From assembly GCA_946965045.2 (NCBI GenBank), contig OX337240.1, forward strand, positions 1,240,001 to 1,304,000: a DNA stretch of 64,000 nucleotides, given 5' to 3'. The position numbers and the translations under genes were made by a program. Source of the stretch: Epithemia pelagica (lineage: Eukaryota > Bacillariophyta > Bacillariophyceae > Surirellales > Surirellaceae). Positions 31,201 to 43,281 of the stretch are shown in pieces; position 1 is the stretch's first letter, and the number at the start of each line of letters is the position of its first letter. The notes under the pieces were generated by a model. The model was not told where the DNA came from, made no database searches, and was given only the letters and a program-made list of their open reading frames with translations.

Positions 31201-33408
31201 AACCTCTAAGCTCATTAAACTTCTGGATCCCTTTGTTCAGCGAAAAGACGCCCGGGAACTTGCTGCTGTGTTGCCACCGATGCAACAGGTTGTTCTTCAT
31301 ATTCGCCAGTCTAGAAGACAATCCGATCTGTATCGGGACTTCAAGAGATGGCAAAGGAGGAATTCAAGAAACTTCTTTTCAGCTTTCTCGGCGCAGAAGC
31401 CAATTCACAATCACCCTGGTGGTCTTCTCTTTGGGAAAGACCGCGATGGACAGGACAAGGAACAGGGGAAAATAGCCGAAGAAGAAAGTGAGTCTCTTCG
31501 AAGTTGGTGGAACTCCATAGTAGAAAAATACGATGGTGAGAAATTAAGCCAAGTGGAACACGGATTCAAAATTGTGCTGGTTCTTCATATTCTTGTTTTG
31601 TCAGCCCGGAAGAATGAGAAGGTTGTGATTTTCTCCCAATGTTTGAAAACGTTAGATTTTCTTGAGGACGTTCTGGGCCGTGATTGGCTTGAATGCTGCC
31701 CAAGTCTCGGTAGTTTACTTGGTGACAATTCTACTTTCAAGGGTTGGACGAGAGGGAAAGAACTGCTTCGAATTGACGGAACGACTAAGGCCATCGATCG
31801 CGGAACATGCGTTACAGAGTTTGACAATAATGATACTGTCCGAGTTTTCTTGTTGAGTAAAGCCGGCTCGATTGGTATCAATCTGGTAAGTGCCCATATT
31901 GCGTGGCCGTCATTTGAGATAACCTTCATTAACTTTCTCGGTCCTAGATTGCTGCCAATCGCATTGTACTATTAGATACCCACTTCAATCCAGCGGTTTC
32001 GGAGCAAGCAATCTACAGACTGTATCGATTTGGACAGGAAAAGCCTGTTTTCGTCTACCGGCTTTTAACGCAGTCCTCTATGGAGGACAAAGTTTACTTA
32101 CGAACTGTATCAAAAACTGGTTTGGCCCTTAGAGTGATAGACAGGAAAAACGTGGAAAGGTTCTTCACGGCTAAAGAAATGGCTGATCTTCAAGATCACT
32201 TGAATTGGGTTCAATGCGATCGATGTGGAAAATGGCGTGTCTTGTTTAATGCCGATCCAGAGGAAGAACTTCCCGAAAATTGGTACTGCGAAATGAACAC
32301 AGATGCACAAAATAAAAGCTGCGATGAACCGGAGCGTAGTCAGGCGTGGTATGAAATGGAAGAGTCTCGTCTGACTGCATTTGTCAGTGGACAAGCTTGT
32401 CATTCATTGGTTACGGAAGCGCCAGAAGGCCTTTCAAACGAAGACGAAGACAGACTTCGCCAAAATGATCAGTTCCTTGATCATTTATTGGACGTTTGTC
32501 CAACGGGGAAGCAAACAAAAATGGTGGCAAGACACGTTTTCCATGACATCCTTGTGAAGCCCACTGACGAACAGCTGAAAAGATCAACACCCCAGAAATT
32601 GGCCAAAGCGACAAGTCCTCCGGAGCTCTCGGGTGACGAATGGATCTCGCCAAATGGCAAGAAGCGTGTTGCAAGTCCGCTTGCATCGCCAAATCCTACT
32701 CAGAGGCCAAGGGTGCTTGGTGTCTCACAGTTCTCCGAAGAGAAAATCAATATATCAGAGGGGCCGTCAAAAAGAAACGGAATGGACTACGCAGACTCGC
32801 GCTCTCCAGCAAGAATTCAAGGAACTTCCAGGACTCGAAGGTCTCCTGTAAAACAAATGATGCAGACTTCACCGGAAGCTCAACAAACAATAGACACGAC
32901 TGATTCTCAGTCCACAGCGACATTGTGTTCGAGGAGATCATCACGCGTGCGACAAGAACATAAACGATTTTGTCCTGGAGATGCACAAACCAAAGAAGCA
33001 AGTGGAAAACCGCGAAACCCTCGAGTATCAAAAAGTGGCCCAACTAGGAATAACGGACAAAACAAGCATCAGACCAATGCCGAGCAGAATCATGGTAAAA
33101 CGGATCTCATCTGCACATTGTACCAAAACGATTCTTTGGGACGTGGTTGCACAGAAGCCGCTTGTGAATCTACCGGTAATTTGAAGACTCAAACAGATTC
33201 TGTCCGTCGCAGCGTTCCGCTCGAGGAGCACGCTACAGGTTCGGTTGGTAAAAGAAGGAAAAAAACTTTTGCACGAAAGTCCGTGCTTGGGGAGGGGATT
33301 GCTCAGGGGGGAACCAATCATGGAACAATTGTGCCCACACCCACCAAAGAGAATAAATGCCCACGGCCAAGCATTGAAATCATCGATTTATCCCTTGATG
33401 ACGACTGA
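28286..33408 (+). CDS. ATRX-like SNF2 chromatin remodeller with ADD-like and CW fingers, paralog A, in-frame stop
   Basis: Exons are 28286-30472, 30551-30984, 31054-31885 and 31948-33408; all introns are GT-AG of 62-78 bp and the summed length keeps the frame. An N-terminal cysteine-rich module (CWVC, CVVC, then CALC ... CPICDPPD, residues about 145-287) resembles the ADD domain of ATRX. The SNF2 motor shows HNMGLGKS, IDEAH, SGTPLQNN, VIFSQC and EQAIYRLYRFGQ. A CW zinc finger follows (WVQCDRCGKWR ... WYCEMN, about residues 1236-1280). Codon 368 (TAA 29387-29389) is an in-frame stop where paralog B has an arginine codon. It splits the ADD part from the motor. The gene is either decaying, read as two proteins with an ATG at 29408 for the second, or has an error there. 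Confidence 0.85.
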
Positions 33409-33973
33409 GATGTTCATCCTTGACACGCAGCTAGTGGACAACGTTTTCTGACACGATTTCTTTGATGTAGGTGTCACGCTCGCGTAACACACCATCTAGA
33501 TCTGGCTTATCATTCTGAACACAGAAGTTACAAGTAATATTCGGAATAACGTCTCTGCGCTTGGACAAGACGCGGTTGTCTGTTTCCACTTTGACAGAGG
33601 ACCCCAAAGCACTTCGAATGTTGTGTCATTTTTGCTGCTTCTTTTATTCTCCTTCGTTATGCAGATATAAAATGACTGTCGACAACGCCTTGGGAGAGTC
33701 ACAGTTGTCGTCTTCCACAGGAGGGAGAGTCTTTCATCTACGCCACGCACCTCCACCACCGCAATTGTGCTTGTATTTGAATTTGCAGCTTTACATCATT
33801 GTAGTCACCACGCGAGAATCAATTCGCAGGTAGTGATTGTGCACAGCTTCACTCAGAATCTTTTTTGGCTCGTTCTTGACCAGCAAGTTGGAAGGCTTCG
33901 TAAGTGGAAAGTTTGCCGGATGCCACATTTTCCAAGTTTCCATTGTAGCAAAGCGTTCATGTCGTGTAAAGCG
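33409..33973. other. intergenic between convergent 3' ends
   Basis: This lies between the stop of ATRX-like paralog A and the stop of the minus-strand gene 33974-34924. No coding, repeat or RNA signal was recognised. Confidence 0.5.
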
Positions 33974-34924
33974 TCAATGAAAGCGGAGTGCCCCGGCACC
34001 TGTGGTAGAAAACGAGACGATCGCGTATGCTGGACCTACTCCTCCCCCACCAGCGCCATTGCCATATTGAGTGCGAAGGACATCGCCATACCATCGCGCA
34101 TCATTCGCGTTCCCTGCGAGTTGTGCAACTCCATCCACAGCAAGTCCGGTTGCTCCGTTGACAGGGTCCGGTGCAAAACGAGCAGCTGGGAGTAGCTGCC
34201 TGAAAGCGGCTAACCCGGGAACTACATGACCATGCGGAATCATGACAATGTGCGGTGGGTCAAGATAGCGCAGAATCACCGGATGGCGTTGCTCCCATTT
34301 TGCCAGCTTTTGTTCCAAATCGTTGTAGGTTGCTTTTCCCTTTTCGTTCGCATGGGCCCAGTCTAGACCTTGTGATTCTCGAAACGCGTCCATCCACGGT
34401 AGCATCTTGTATAAGGGTGGGTCTGTGTCAAAGGACAGCGGTTCGAGTAGCCGGATCATTGATTCCACAGATGATAGCCCCGTGGAGTTCCGCGGCCCAC
34501 GGCACTGCTGAGATTCTATCAGAGCAAGTGCAACGAACGCATCCCGAGCACGGCGTAGCACTTTTGCGGGTACATCCTGACTACGAGGCCGTGAAACGTC
34601 AATGTCCATGAGGCGGTTGTTGAACCAAGCGGTTGCTGCCGAAGCTTCTGAACCAGGCGCGCTGCTCTTCTTCTCACCATCTTTTTCCGAGACAGTTTCT
34701 TCTACTGATTCCACCCAGTCATCAAGAAACTCGCTCATCTCTTCCACCGTGGTATCCATCAAAGCCTTGGAAGCATTCTCTAGAATGATCAGGCAAGGCA
34801 GCTCGTGAGGAAACGTCTTGTATGTCTCAGTAAGACTACACAGCAAATTCACCGTCAACAACCTCGGCCCTGCTTTTTCGCAAACCTTGATGTGCTGATC
34901 TAGGCTTAACTCTGCTGTCGTCAT
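33974..34924 (-). CDS. hypothetical protein, no recognised domain
   Basis: From ATG 34924 (MTTAELSLDQHI) it encodes 316 residues; the frame extends to 35032 but begins there with GTG. It looks soluble, mainly helical, with an acidic centre (EEMSEFLDDWVESVEETV) and a glycine-rich C-terminus (GNGAGGGGVG). I do not recognise a family. It lies between the two ATRX-like paralogs on the opposite strand and is present once, so it either was inserted after the duplication or lost its second copy. Its 5' end faces paralog B across 560 bp. Confidence 0.6.
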   Translation of the reverse strand: MTTAELSLDQHIKVCEKAGPRLLTVNLLCSLTETYKTFPHELPCLIILENASKALMDTTVEEMSEFLDDWVESVEETVSEKDGEKKSSAPGSEASAATAWFNNRLMDIDVSRPRSQDVPAKVLRRARDAFVALALIESQQCRGPRNSTGLSSVESMIRLLEPLSFDTDPPLYKMLPWMDAFRESQGLDWAHANEKGKATYNDLEQKLAKWEQRHPVILRYLDPPHIVMIPHGHVVPGLAAFRQLLPAARFAPDPVNGATGLAVDGVAQLAGNANDARWYGDVLRTQYGNGAGGGGVGPAYAIVSFSTTGAGALRFH

Positions 34925-35484
34925 GGAATATGATTCTAGAGGTACTCGTATTGTGAATGTAATGTAAACAGGCAGAGGGAGGAGTCCGCTGTTCGCGCTT
35001 CGAACAGTGCGAGGGGATGACCCTGCGACCACATCCTGCAGCTATCGTGGCGCTCTGTCGCCGTGCAGGTCTCTCTCATCGTAGTTCTTACGCACGCTAG
35101 GGGTGTAGACGCGTGTGCCGCAAATGGCGGGTAAAAAGTGAGGGCAGTCTGTCAGGCCGCTCCTCCTCCAGGCGTACGTATTTGTCCCCCCATCGCGCCC
35201 GTCGAGTATTCATCTTTACATGCAGCGACCACATTTCTGACAGGCGACAGGCAGACCAAACAGAAATCTTTTTCTGACATCCTCTCGCTTCTATGCAACA
35301 AAGTCTGGAACAGGTATCAGAAATAACAAGCATCAAGAGCAAGACATTCACTTCGATCAAGGTTTCAACACTTGAAGGAACCTAGTGAGGCTCCAATCGA
35401 TAGCTAGCTGACGACATTTGTTAAGAAAGATCAAGACAATTGCGCGGAAACGGCAGGACGTGTTCAAACTTGAACGCTCCGAGC
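34925..35484. promoter_or_regulatory. divergent 5' region between the hypothetical gene and ATRX-like paralog B
   Basis: Two genes diverge from this 560-bp segment, so both promoters should lie here. No defined motif was identified. An upstream in-frame extension of paralog B back to 35440 begins with TTG and is not used here. Confidence 0.35.
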
Positions 35485-38400
35485 ATGAGTTCATCATTCA
35501 GGATTGAATCCGACGGATGCATACGTATCTTGGACATTTCCTCTGAAGATGAGGACAATGGATATGATTCCGATGACAAAAGATCGACAAGCTCGCTTCT
35601 GGACACGGAAACACAACCAGGCTTGACCTCGACCGCTGACGAGAAGCTCTTACACTCGCCAGAATTTTGTCCTGCAGAAAAATCCCAAATTGTGGCCATA
35701 CCAGAAGCGTTGGCGACAACGGATAAGACCCCTCAAGATGAGAGATTCACCCCCTCGCTGTTGGATCATTCGAAGTCTTGTTGGGTGTGCTCCATTTCCC
35801 TCCAATTTCCGTATTCTCCGCACGCTCATCCCCTTATTCCTTCTTTTGAGACAGAGGAGAACGCACGAAAGCAGGGGAAATCGTCACAGACACAAAAGGT
35901 TGTGGCAGCGCAAGTCTGTGCAGTCTGTGCTCCAGAACTTATCTACCACGATAAAAATATCAAGAGCCCCATGCCCGAAACTTCACAAGGAGAAGATGAA
36001 AACACTTCGCAGGTCTGCATTTGCGCCTTGTGTCTTACATCCGAAATTGATAGTAATTCGGAAAACTTTTTTCTTTGTGATGAATGCCCGCGTTCATTGT
36101 GTGATATTTGCATTTCCATCTGTCATGGTGGAGGAGAAGCAGGGCACGATCGTGTTCAGAAACTTCGGAACTGCCCTGATAAATGGGCTTGTCCGATTTG
36201 CGACCCTCCAGATTCGATGTACCGCGAGATCATACCGCCGACAGATCAACCCCGGGTGCTGGAAGACGCATACGCTGAGCTACAGTACGTTGAGCAAGCA
36301 CGCACGAATGCGTTGAAGGAACTGGATCAGGTAGATATTGAACAAGAGCAGGATCACGAGGATAACAACGATTGTGAGATGTGTGACCTTATAATGAATG
36401 ACCTAGAGAAAGGCGATCCGAAGAGAAAATTCACGGACGAGGAGAGAACGGAAGAGATAGAACTGTGGAAAGAGGAGACAAGAAAGCACGAAGTTAGGTT
36501 GTTGGATACAATATCGCTGTTAGAAGATGAATTTCAAAATACATTTGGGTGCGATCTTCAAGATGTCTATCGTAAATTGGAAGCGGAAAGTACCAAATCT
36601 ACTGAGGCGTCGATTCCGACGCCGAGGTGGGATCTGGAACTCAACAAAATTCTGAAGAGAAACCGAGAGCCGTACAGTAGCCAATCGAAAGAGTCGCCGA
36701 CGAGGGATCCGGATTGGGTTGAGGATGTTAACAAAGCACTCAACGCCCGTGATTCAAGTAAACCCTTGCTGAGGGATCGATCGGAAGAGAACTCCGACTT
36801 TGACGACGTGGAAGACCTGATGCTCGATGACTTTGATCCAAAATATACGAACTTAAGCGATGATGAGACGAGAGCTTTGGAAGCAGAAGAAAAGAGGCTT
36901 CAAGAGAAGGGTATATCTGTTACCGTTGTTCGGGAAAGAAGTGATGAGCAGGAAGAAAAAGACAGAAAGAATGAGTTTCGACCCAGAGTTGGTCACCGCC
37001 GACCGAGAAAGAAAGTCACAACAAAGTCGACGACTGCTGTTGGTCCTCTGAGTAGCTCATCTTCAAGCAAACACAGCAGAAACAAAGCCAATCAAGATAT
37101 AGTGGCAGGTAACGAAAGACAAGAAAAAGGACCAGACGAAGCTACAGCTATTCAGACTAGTCTCAACTTAATGGATGACAATCGAGAGGCAATGGATGAC
37201 AATAAAGTGAAAGCAAAAAACAGTGAAGGAAAACAAACGGTACTACTGGAGGGCGCTAAAGCTATCCAGGCTATACCCAAGTTAATGGATGAGGATGTTT
37301 CCCTACCACCAAGTGATGGATCACTTCAAAATATGCACTCTTTTGAAAATATCGACTCAAGGAACGAGTCTTGTGAAACAAGCAACACAAATTGTCCATC
37401 CCGAGCTAATAGTTTTGTTCTGATTCATCCGTCGTGTACAACGTCTCTCACCAAGGCACCTTCAGGAACCGTGGCCAATCGTCATGATTGCGCCACTTTT
37501 GCCAAACAGGTCGGCATAAGGCACACCGATTCAAGGCAATCACAAGAGACACAAGCAGCATGTTCCAAAATATCCCGCGAAAGAGTTGTTGGTTCTCCAT
37601 TGGTGTTACAAGGATCCAATGTGTCACTTTCTTGTGATGTCTCGGAGAAGCTGAAAGCTCACCAAAAAGAAGCAATTGAGTTTATGTGGACTAATGTGTT
37701 TGCCGACCGTCTTGTAGAAGCAACAGAACCAGGTGGTTGCCTTCTAGCGGTGAGTTAATACACACCTCTGTTCTTCATGCGAGCTTTCAATTAACAGGCA
37801 TATTGTTTTTTCTATTTTCTTCTACCAGCACAACATGGGTCTTGGCAAAAGCCTGTCAACGATCGCACTTATAGAGGCTGTCATTCGGCACAAAGCTATC
37901 AAGACAGTGTTGCTGGTTGCTCCCGTCAACCCCATAGATCACTGGGTGAACGAGTTTGACAAATGGATTGGTACGAGCGTTGACGTTCACAATTTTGTTG
38001 ATCTGTCATCCAAAGGCCCTCGTTGCACGTTAATCAGGAAGTGGCAAAGTCGAGGCGGCGTTTTGCTTATCTCTTCAAAAGCATTAACTTCTTTCCTAAG
38101 ACAAAGTCAAACAAAAGGTGGAGAGGACTATCGGGAACATATTCGGCAGACTGATTTGCTAATAATCGATGAGGCACACCAGTTTCTCAAAACAAAGGGT
38201 ACCAAATGCGAAATTGCTCTGAAAATGATCCGAACCAAGAGGAAAATTGCACTTTCAGGAACTCCGCTGCAAAACAAGTAAGTTGGTGACTACCCATGTT
38301 GGACATATAATTGTTTCTCCTCTAATGCTTTTTCTTTCCCCCTTTTAAGTCTTTTGGAATACCATCGGATGATTGATTTTCTACGACCGGGCCTGCTTCC

Positions 38401-40874
38401 ATCCGAAAATCAGTTTGATCGTGAATACGTGAAACCGATTCACTTGGGACTGATGAATGACTCTACTCTAAGTCAGAAAGAGGCAAGTGCTGAGAAAACC
38501 TCTCAGCTCATTAAAATTCTTGATCCCTTTGTTCAGCGAAAAGATGCCCGAGAGCTTGCTGCTGTGTTGCCACCGATGCAACAGGTTGTGCTTCACGTTC
38601 GGCAGTCCAGAAGGCAATCCGATCTGTATCGGGACTTCAAGCGATGGCAAAAGAAGAATTCAAGAAACTTCTTCTTAGCTTTGGCGGCTTTGAATCCAAT
38701 CCACAATCATCCTGGTAGCCTTCTCTTTCGGAAAGCGCGTGATCGACATGAGAGACAACAAGAAAGAATAGCCGAAGGTGACGAAGAGATTGACGACCGC
38801 TTATGTCGACGTTGGTGGGACTCCGTAGCAAAGAAATACAGTGCGGAAAAATTGAGCGAACACGGATTCAAAATTGTGCTGGTTCTTCATATTCTTGTTT
38901 TGTCAACACTGAAGAATGAGAAGGTTGTGATTTTCTCACAGTGTTTGAAAACGTTAGACTTTCTTGAGGATGTTTTGGGACGTGACTGGCTTGAATGGTG
39001 CCCAAGTCTCTACAGTTTACTTGGTGACAATTCTACTTTCAAGGGTTGGAAAAAAGATAGAGAAGTGTGTCGAATTGACGGAATGACCAAGGCATGCAAA
39101 CGCGGGACAATTGTTGATGACTTTGATAGCAAGGATAACGTACGGGTTTTTCTAATGAGTAGAGCCAGCTCGGTTGGTATCAATTTGGTAAGTTTGTTGA
39201 AGCATTTTTGCGACTCGCGAGACCATTCATTAACTCCCTCTGTTACAGTTTGCCGCCAATCGCATTGTACTTTTAGATACCCACTTCAATCCAGCGGTTT
39301 CGGAGCAAGCAATTTACCGACTGTATCGATATGGACAGAAGAAGGCCGTTTTCGTTTACCGCCTTTTATCCCAGTCCTCTACGGAGGAGAAGGTTTACTT
39401 TCGGAGTGTAACGAAAACTGGGTTAGCTCTTAGGGTGATAGACAAGAAAAATGTGGAAAGATTCTTCTCAGCGAAGGAAGTGGCGGACCTACAGGAATAT
39501 TTCACCTGGGCACAATGTGAAAGATGCGAGAAATGGCGCGTTTTGTTTGATGCGGACTCCGAAGAACTTCCCGAAAAATGGTACTGTGAAATGAACACAG
39601 ATACACAAAATAATAGCTGCGACAGACCGCAGCGGAGTCAGAGATGGTACGAAATGGAGGAGACTCGTCTAACTGCGTTAGCAAGGGGAGAAGATTGCCG
39701 TTCACTTGTTCAAGAAGAGCCGGAAGGGCTCTCAAGCGAAGATGAGGACAGACTTCGCGAGAATGATCAGTTGCTTAAGCACTTATTGGACATTTGTCAA
39801 ATGGGGAAGAAAACAAAAATAGTGGCTAAACACGTGTTCCACGACATACTCGTCAAACCCACTGACGAGCAACCGGAAAGATTGACAACCAATGAATCTG
39901 CCAATACGATAAGCCCTCCGAAACCCTCTGTTGAAGGAAAGCTATCACAGAGTGGTATGAAGCGTGCGGCAAGTCCAATTGCATCGCCGAATCCTACTAG
40001 AAGCCCGAGGGTTCTTTGTGGCTTCCCTTCTACCAGTGATCACATCGACCAGGAAGTATCGACACCAGCGATGGCATCAACTGAGAGCGACATGGCATAT
40101 GTAGGCGTGAAATGCTGTTCTCACATGACAGCTAGTGAAAGTGCTGCACAATGGAGTTCTCCAACGACACAAATCCCATTATTGTCTCTAGCCACCAAGG
40201 AAGACGCCAAAGATTACGTGAGGAACATGGGTGATTTCGAGTGCACCACCAATTTACATACAATGGCGTCACATAAACAATACCAAGATGATGGAAAACA
40301 AGAGCGGGAATCAAAAGATCATATCATGGAAAAGGGGGATTCCCTTTATTGCTCTCCAGAAACTTTTAGCATAACCCCCCAAACTCGAAAGTCTCCCATA
40401 AGATCAATGACAAAGAATTCGGAAGCACGTGTGAAGGCAATCGAACGACAAGTGATTGACATGGGAGATGCTCGACAAGAACCTGATCGATTTGCTCCTT
40501 CAAATGCAGAACAGAAAGACACTCATAGTGCATCGAATGAGAAGTGTGGACACATTAGTGCAGAGAAGAATAATGGAAGAAACGACTTAAGCTTAATTGG
40601 AGATGGTTGGACAGGAAACTCTGATAAACTCAGAAGTAAGTCGAAGAGGCAATCAGACAATCTCCGTGGCAGCTTGCCACATAAGGAACACACTCTAGGC
40701 TTAGTCGGCAAAAAACGAAAAAAGACTGTTGCAAGAAAGTCGGTTTTGGGCGAGCGGATTGTTCATGGGAGAACAGATGATGTGACTGCCACGCCTCGCT
40801 TCTCGAAAAAGAGCAAACCCCCGCGACCACACGAAAGCGAAATCATCGATTTATCCATGGACGACGACGAATGA
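35485..40874 (+). CDS. ATRX-like SNF2 chromatin remodeller with ADD-like and CW fingers, paralog B, intact
   Basis: Exons 35485-37749, 37829-38277, 38350-39187 and 39249-40874 join to 1725 residues; introns are 61-79 bp at the same sites as in paralog A. The cysteine-rich N-terminal module (CWVC at residue 99 to CPICDPPD near 240) resembles an ADD domain, which in ATRX reads histone H3 tails. The motor has HNMGLGKS (Walker A), IDEAHQFL (DExH box), SGTPLQN and VIFSQC, and C-terminal motif VI as EQAIYRLYRYGQ. The CW zinc finger (WAQCERCEKWR ... WYCEMN) is near residues 1270-1315; CW domains bind methylated H3K4. A long disordered tail ends in an acidic DLSMDDDE. The protein should remodel nucleosomes in the nucleus. 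Confidence 0.9.
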
Positions 40875-41184
40875 CCGTATGTATTTCTTTTCATCGTTCT
40901 AGGACGAACCACATGCTTAGACCGTCGAAAACCTCATTCGGTCGACTAGTTGCCTATTGTTGCTGTTCCCCATCATCTCTTTTTTCTATCAAGTAAACAT
41001 TGACTTCTTTGAACACTGAACGATTAATCACTACGGTTAAGCCTTGCCCAACACCACTGTCTTATCTTAGCAACAAAGGTACAAACACTTTTCAAATGGA
41101 CACTCCTCTGTCTGGCATGGCGATTCCGCCGTGGCTTCTCGTAGACAGAGATTCTCCCTTCCTTCCACGACCATCCCTCAACAC
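40875..41184. other. intergenic between convergent 3' ends
   Basis: This 310-bp segment separates the stops of ATRX-like paralog B and the minus-strand proline-rich gene. Nothing else is visible. Confidence 0.5.
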
Positions 41185-43281
41185 TCATACAGTCGCTTCG
41201 TCTTTCCTCTCTCCTGCATCATCTCCTTCGCCATCATTCTGATCCATCATGGCGTTGTCATTGTCCGCCACATTGTCCCCTTCTGGTGGTGCCTCCCCGC
41301 CAAAGGAAGGACCACCCTGGTTGGATCCACCAATCGAAATACTCATGGATCCATCCGGGTTCCGTCTTTGTTCCACACGTGAAGACGAAGGGGGAAGCGA
41401 CATGTGCGATCCTAGTGGCCGACCACCCGGCGACTGGCCATCGTAGGTCTGTGGACCGGGCATGTACGGCATGGAAGGATCGTGTCGTCCAGGAGTTGCA
41501 TGTCGATGTGGTGAGAATCCCCTATTCATTAATCCAGGAGATCCAAAAGTACCAGGAGATTGCGGATAGGGAGCATGGCCATAATGGTGTGGGGGAACCG
41601 AAGGGAGCGGAGACATGGGAATATCACTACCGGGTGGTGGAGGAGGCATGTGGTGTCCTCCATAGCCGGGTGGAGCCGTCGAGTGCTGATACTGTGGTGG
41701 TAAAGGACCTCTGGCCGAGACACCTGGCTTGACGCCAGTTCCCTTGGTCGAGAGTCCAAGTTCCTTCAAACGTTGTCTTCGAAGACGATCACCTTCATTC
41801 TTGCGTTTTTTGGCTGATAAGGCGGTCTCGAGAAACTGCTTCTCGATTTTAGTCCGCTTCTTCTCAGGTTTGGCGAGGATACGATCAATCTCTTCCTTCT
41901 TTTCCAGAGCTCGTTCTCTGGAACGATCATTTTTTCTTCTACGGCGAGCTTCGTACTGCGACCACAAATGCCGCTCTTCTTCGTTGCGTTCTTCGGCATC
42001 CTTTTTTTCGATATCACCAATTCGCCCCCTTAGTTTCGAAGCTCGCGACCGAGATTGTGCGTTCTTGCGTGCTCTCCGATCCAACACTTCTTGCGTCGAC
42101 GGAATGCGTGGCTTGATGTAGGTTTTTAATCTCGCCGAGACACCCGCGCCCATTTCTCCGTCGTCATCATCCTCATCGTCGCCTCCCTTGGCCACCTTGT
42201 CGTTGTCATCGTAGGGACCAGAGGCCTTGTCGTCTCTTCTAGAATCGCCTCGACCATCCTGTCGGCCATAATGCGGAGGAGCGTTGGGATCATCTTGATT
42301 CGGGGGTGGCGGATAGCGACTGGGATCAGATGATCCTCCAGGACCATACGGATAATGAGGAGGTGGATGGTGTGGATGATGGTGGGGCGGAGGTTGTCCA
42401 TACATCGGATGTTGTCCATAGGGAGAATACATATAAGGAGGCATCGGGTAGGGTGGATAGCCAGGAGGAGGAGGTCCAGGGTATCCATAGGGTGGTGGGG
42501 GAGGTTGCCCTTCGTAGCCTCGCGGAGGATAGGACCCGCTTCCTTCACCAGGCGGAGGAGGAGGAGGGGGGTACATGTGCGGTGGATAGTAACCATGGTG
42601 GCCATGAGCAGGCGATCCATGCGGAGGAGGATATCCGGGATAATGAGGAGGAGGCGGGGGTCCACCCCCTCGTGAAGCGTCTCCACCCGGCGGTGGTGGG
42701 TAGGGGGGAGGGGCATCGGACCCTTCTGCACCAGGTCGGCCTGGAGTGAAGGGTGCTGTAGGATGCCCTCCAGGAGCAGCTTGCCCGTCCTTCCCTGGTG
42801 GTGGAGGAAATCCCTCTCCTGCTCCTCCATGAGGGGGAGATCCAAAGGGAGGATGCGGTGGCTGATCCGAAGGTGGTTGCGTGTCTTCTCCTCCAGCTGG
42901 AGGAGGTTGTTGATCACTACCTTCCACCGTCGAATTTGGAGGAGGTTGCGAAGAGGAAGGATCAGTGGATTCGGAAGTCTTTGTGTACTCTTCTGTATTC
43001 ATGGGTGCATCGGCTTGCCCTTCTGGTGCACCACCATCGGAAGGGCCCGGTGCATCCGATGTCATTTCCCCACCTCCCTGCATTCCTTCACTGCCAGCAG
43101 GATCATCCGATGAGGCTTCTGGTGGATGCTGTGGTTCTTCAGCATCTTGCTGTTCTGGCACACCCCCTTCAACATCTTCAGGTTTCCCTTCTTGTTCAGG
43201 TCCTGTCTCTTCCGATTCTTGTTTCACTGCTACATCTTCTTCGGAAGTTTTCGGTTCGGCTTGCTCTTCAGCTTCACTCAT
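41185..43281 (-). CDS. proline-rich protein with three bZIP-like basic segments
   Basis: The 698-residue product starts at ATG 43281. Residues 1-130 are acidic and rich in E, S and P. Residues about 130-350 are dominated by proline, glycine, tyrosine and histidine and resemble prion-like disordered proteins. A charged linker leads to a basic region at about 402-425 (RRARKNAQSRSRASKLRGRI), close to the bZIP contact motif N-x2-S/A-x-S-R. Two related segments follow (RRRRKNDRSRERALEKKEEI and AKKRKNEGDRLRRQRLKEL). The leucine heptads expected after a bZIP basic region are poor, so dimerisation is uncertain. A nuclear transcription or RNA-associated role is likely but inferred. Confidence 0.75.
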   Translation of the reverse strand: MSEAEEQAEPKTSEEDVAVKQESEETGPEQEGKPEDVEGGVPEQQDAEEPQHPPEASSDDPAGSEGMQGGGEMTSDAPGPSDGGAPEGQADAPMNTEEYTKTSESTDPSSSQPPPNSTVEGSDQQPPPAGGEDTQPPSDQPPHPPFGSPPHGGAGEGFPPPPGKDGQAAPGGHPTAPFTPGRPGAEGSDAPPPYPPPPGGDASRGGGPPPPPHYPGYPPPHGSPAHGHHGYYPPHMYPPPPPPPGEGSGSYPPRGYEGQPPPPPYGYPGPPPPGYPPYPMPPYMYSPYGQHPMYGQPPPHHHPHHPPPHYPYGPGGSSDPSRYPPPPNQDDPNAPPHYGRQDGRGDSRRDDKASGPYDDNDKVAKGGDDEDDDDGEMGAGVSARLKTYIKPRIPSTQEVLDRRARKNAQSRSRASKLRGRIGDIEKKDAEERNEEERHLWSQYEARRRRKNDRSRERALEKKEEIDRILAKPEKKRTKIEKQFLETALSAKKRKNEGDRLRRQRLKELGLSTKGTGVKPGVSARGPLPPQYQHSTAPPGYGGHHMPPPPPGSDIPMSPLPSVPPHHYGHAPYPQSPGTFGSPGLMNRGFSPHRHATPGRHDPSMPYMPGPQTYDGQSPGGRPLGSHMSLPPSSSRVEQRRNPDGSMSISIGGSNQGGPSFGGEAPPEGDNVADNDNAMMDQNDGEGDDAGERKDEATV

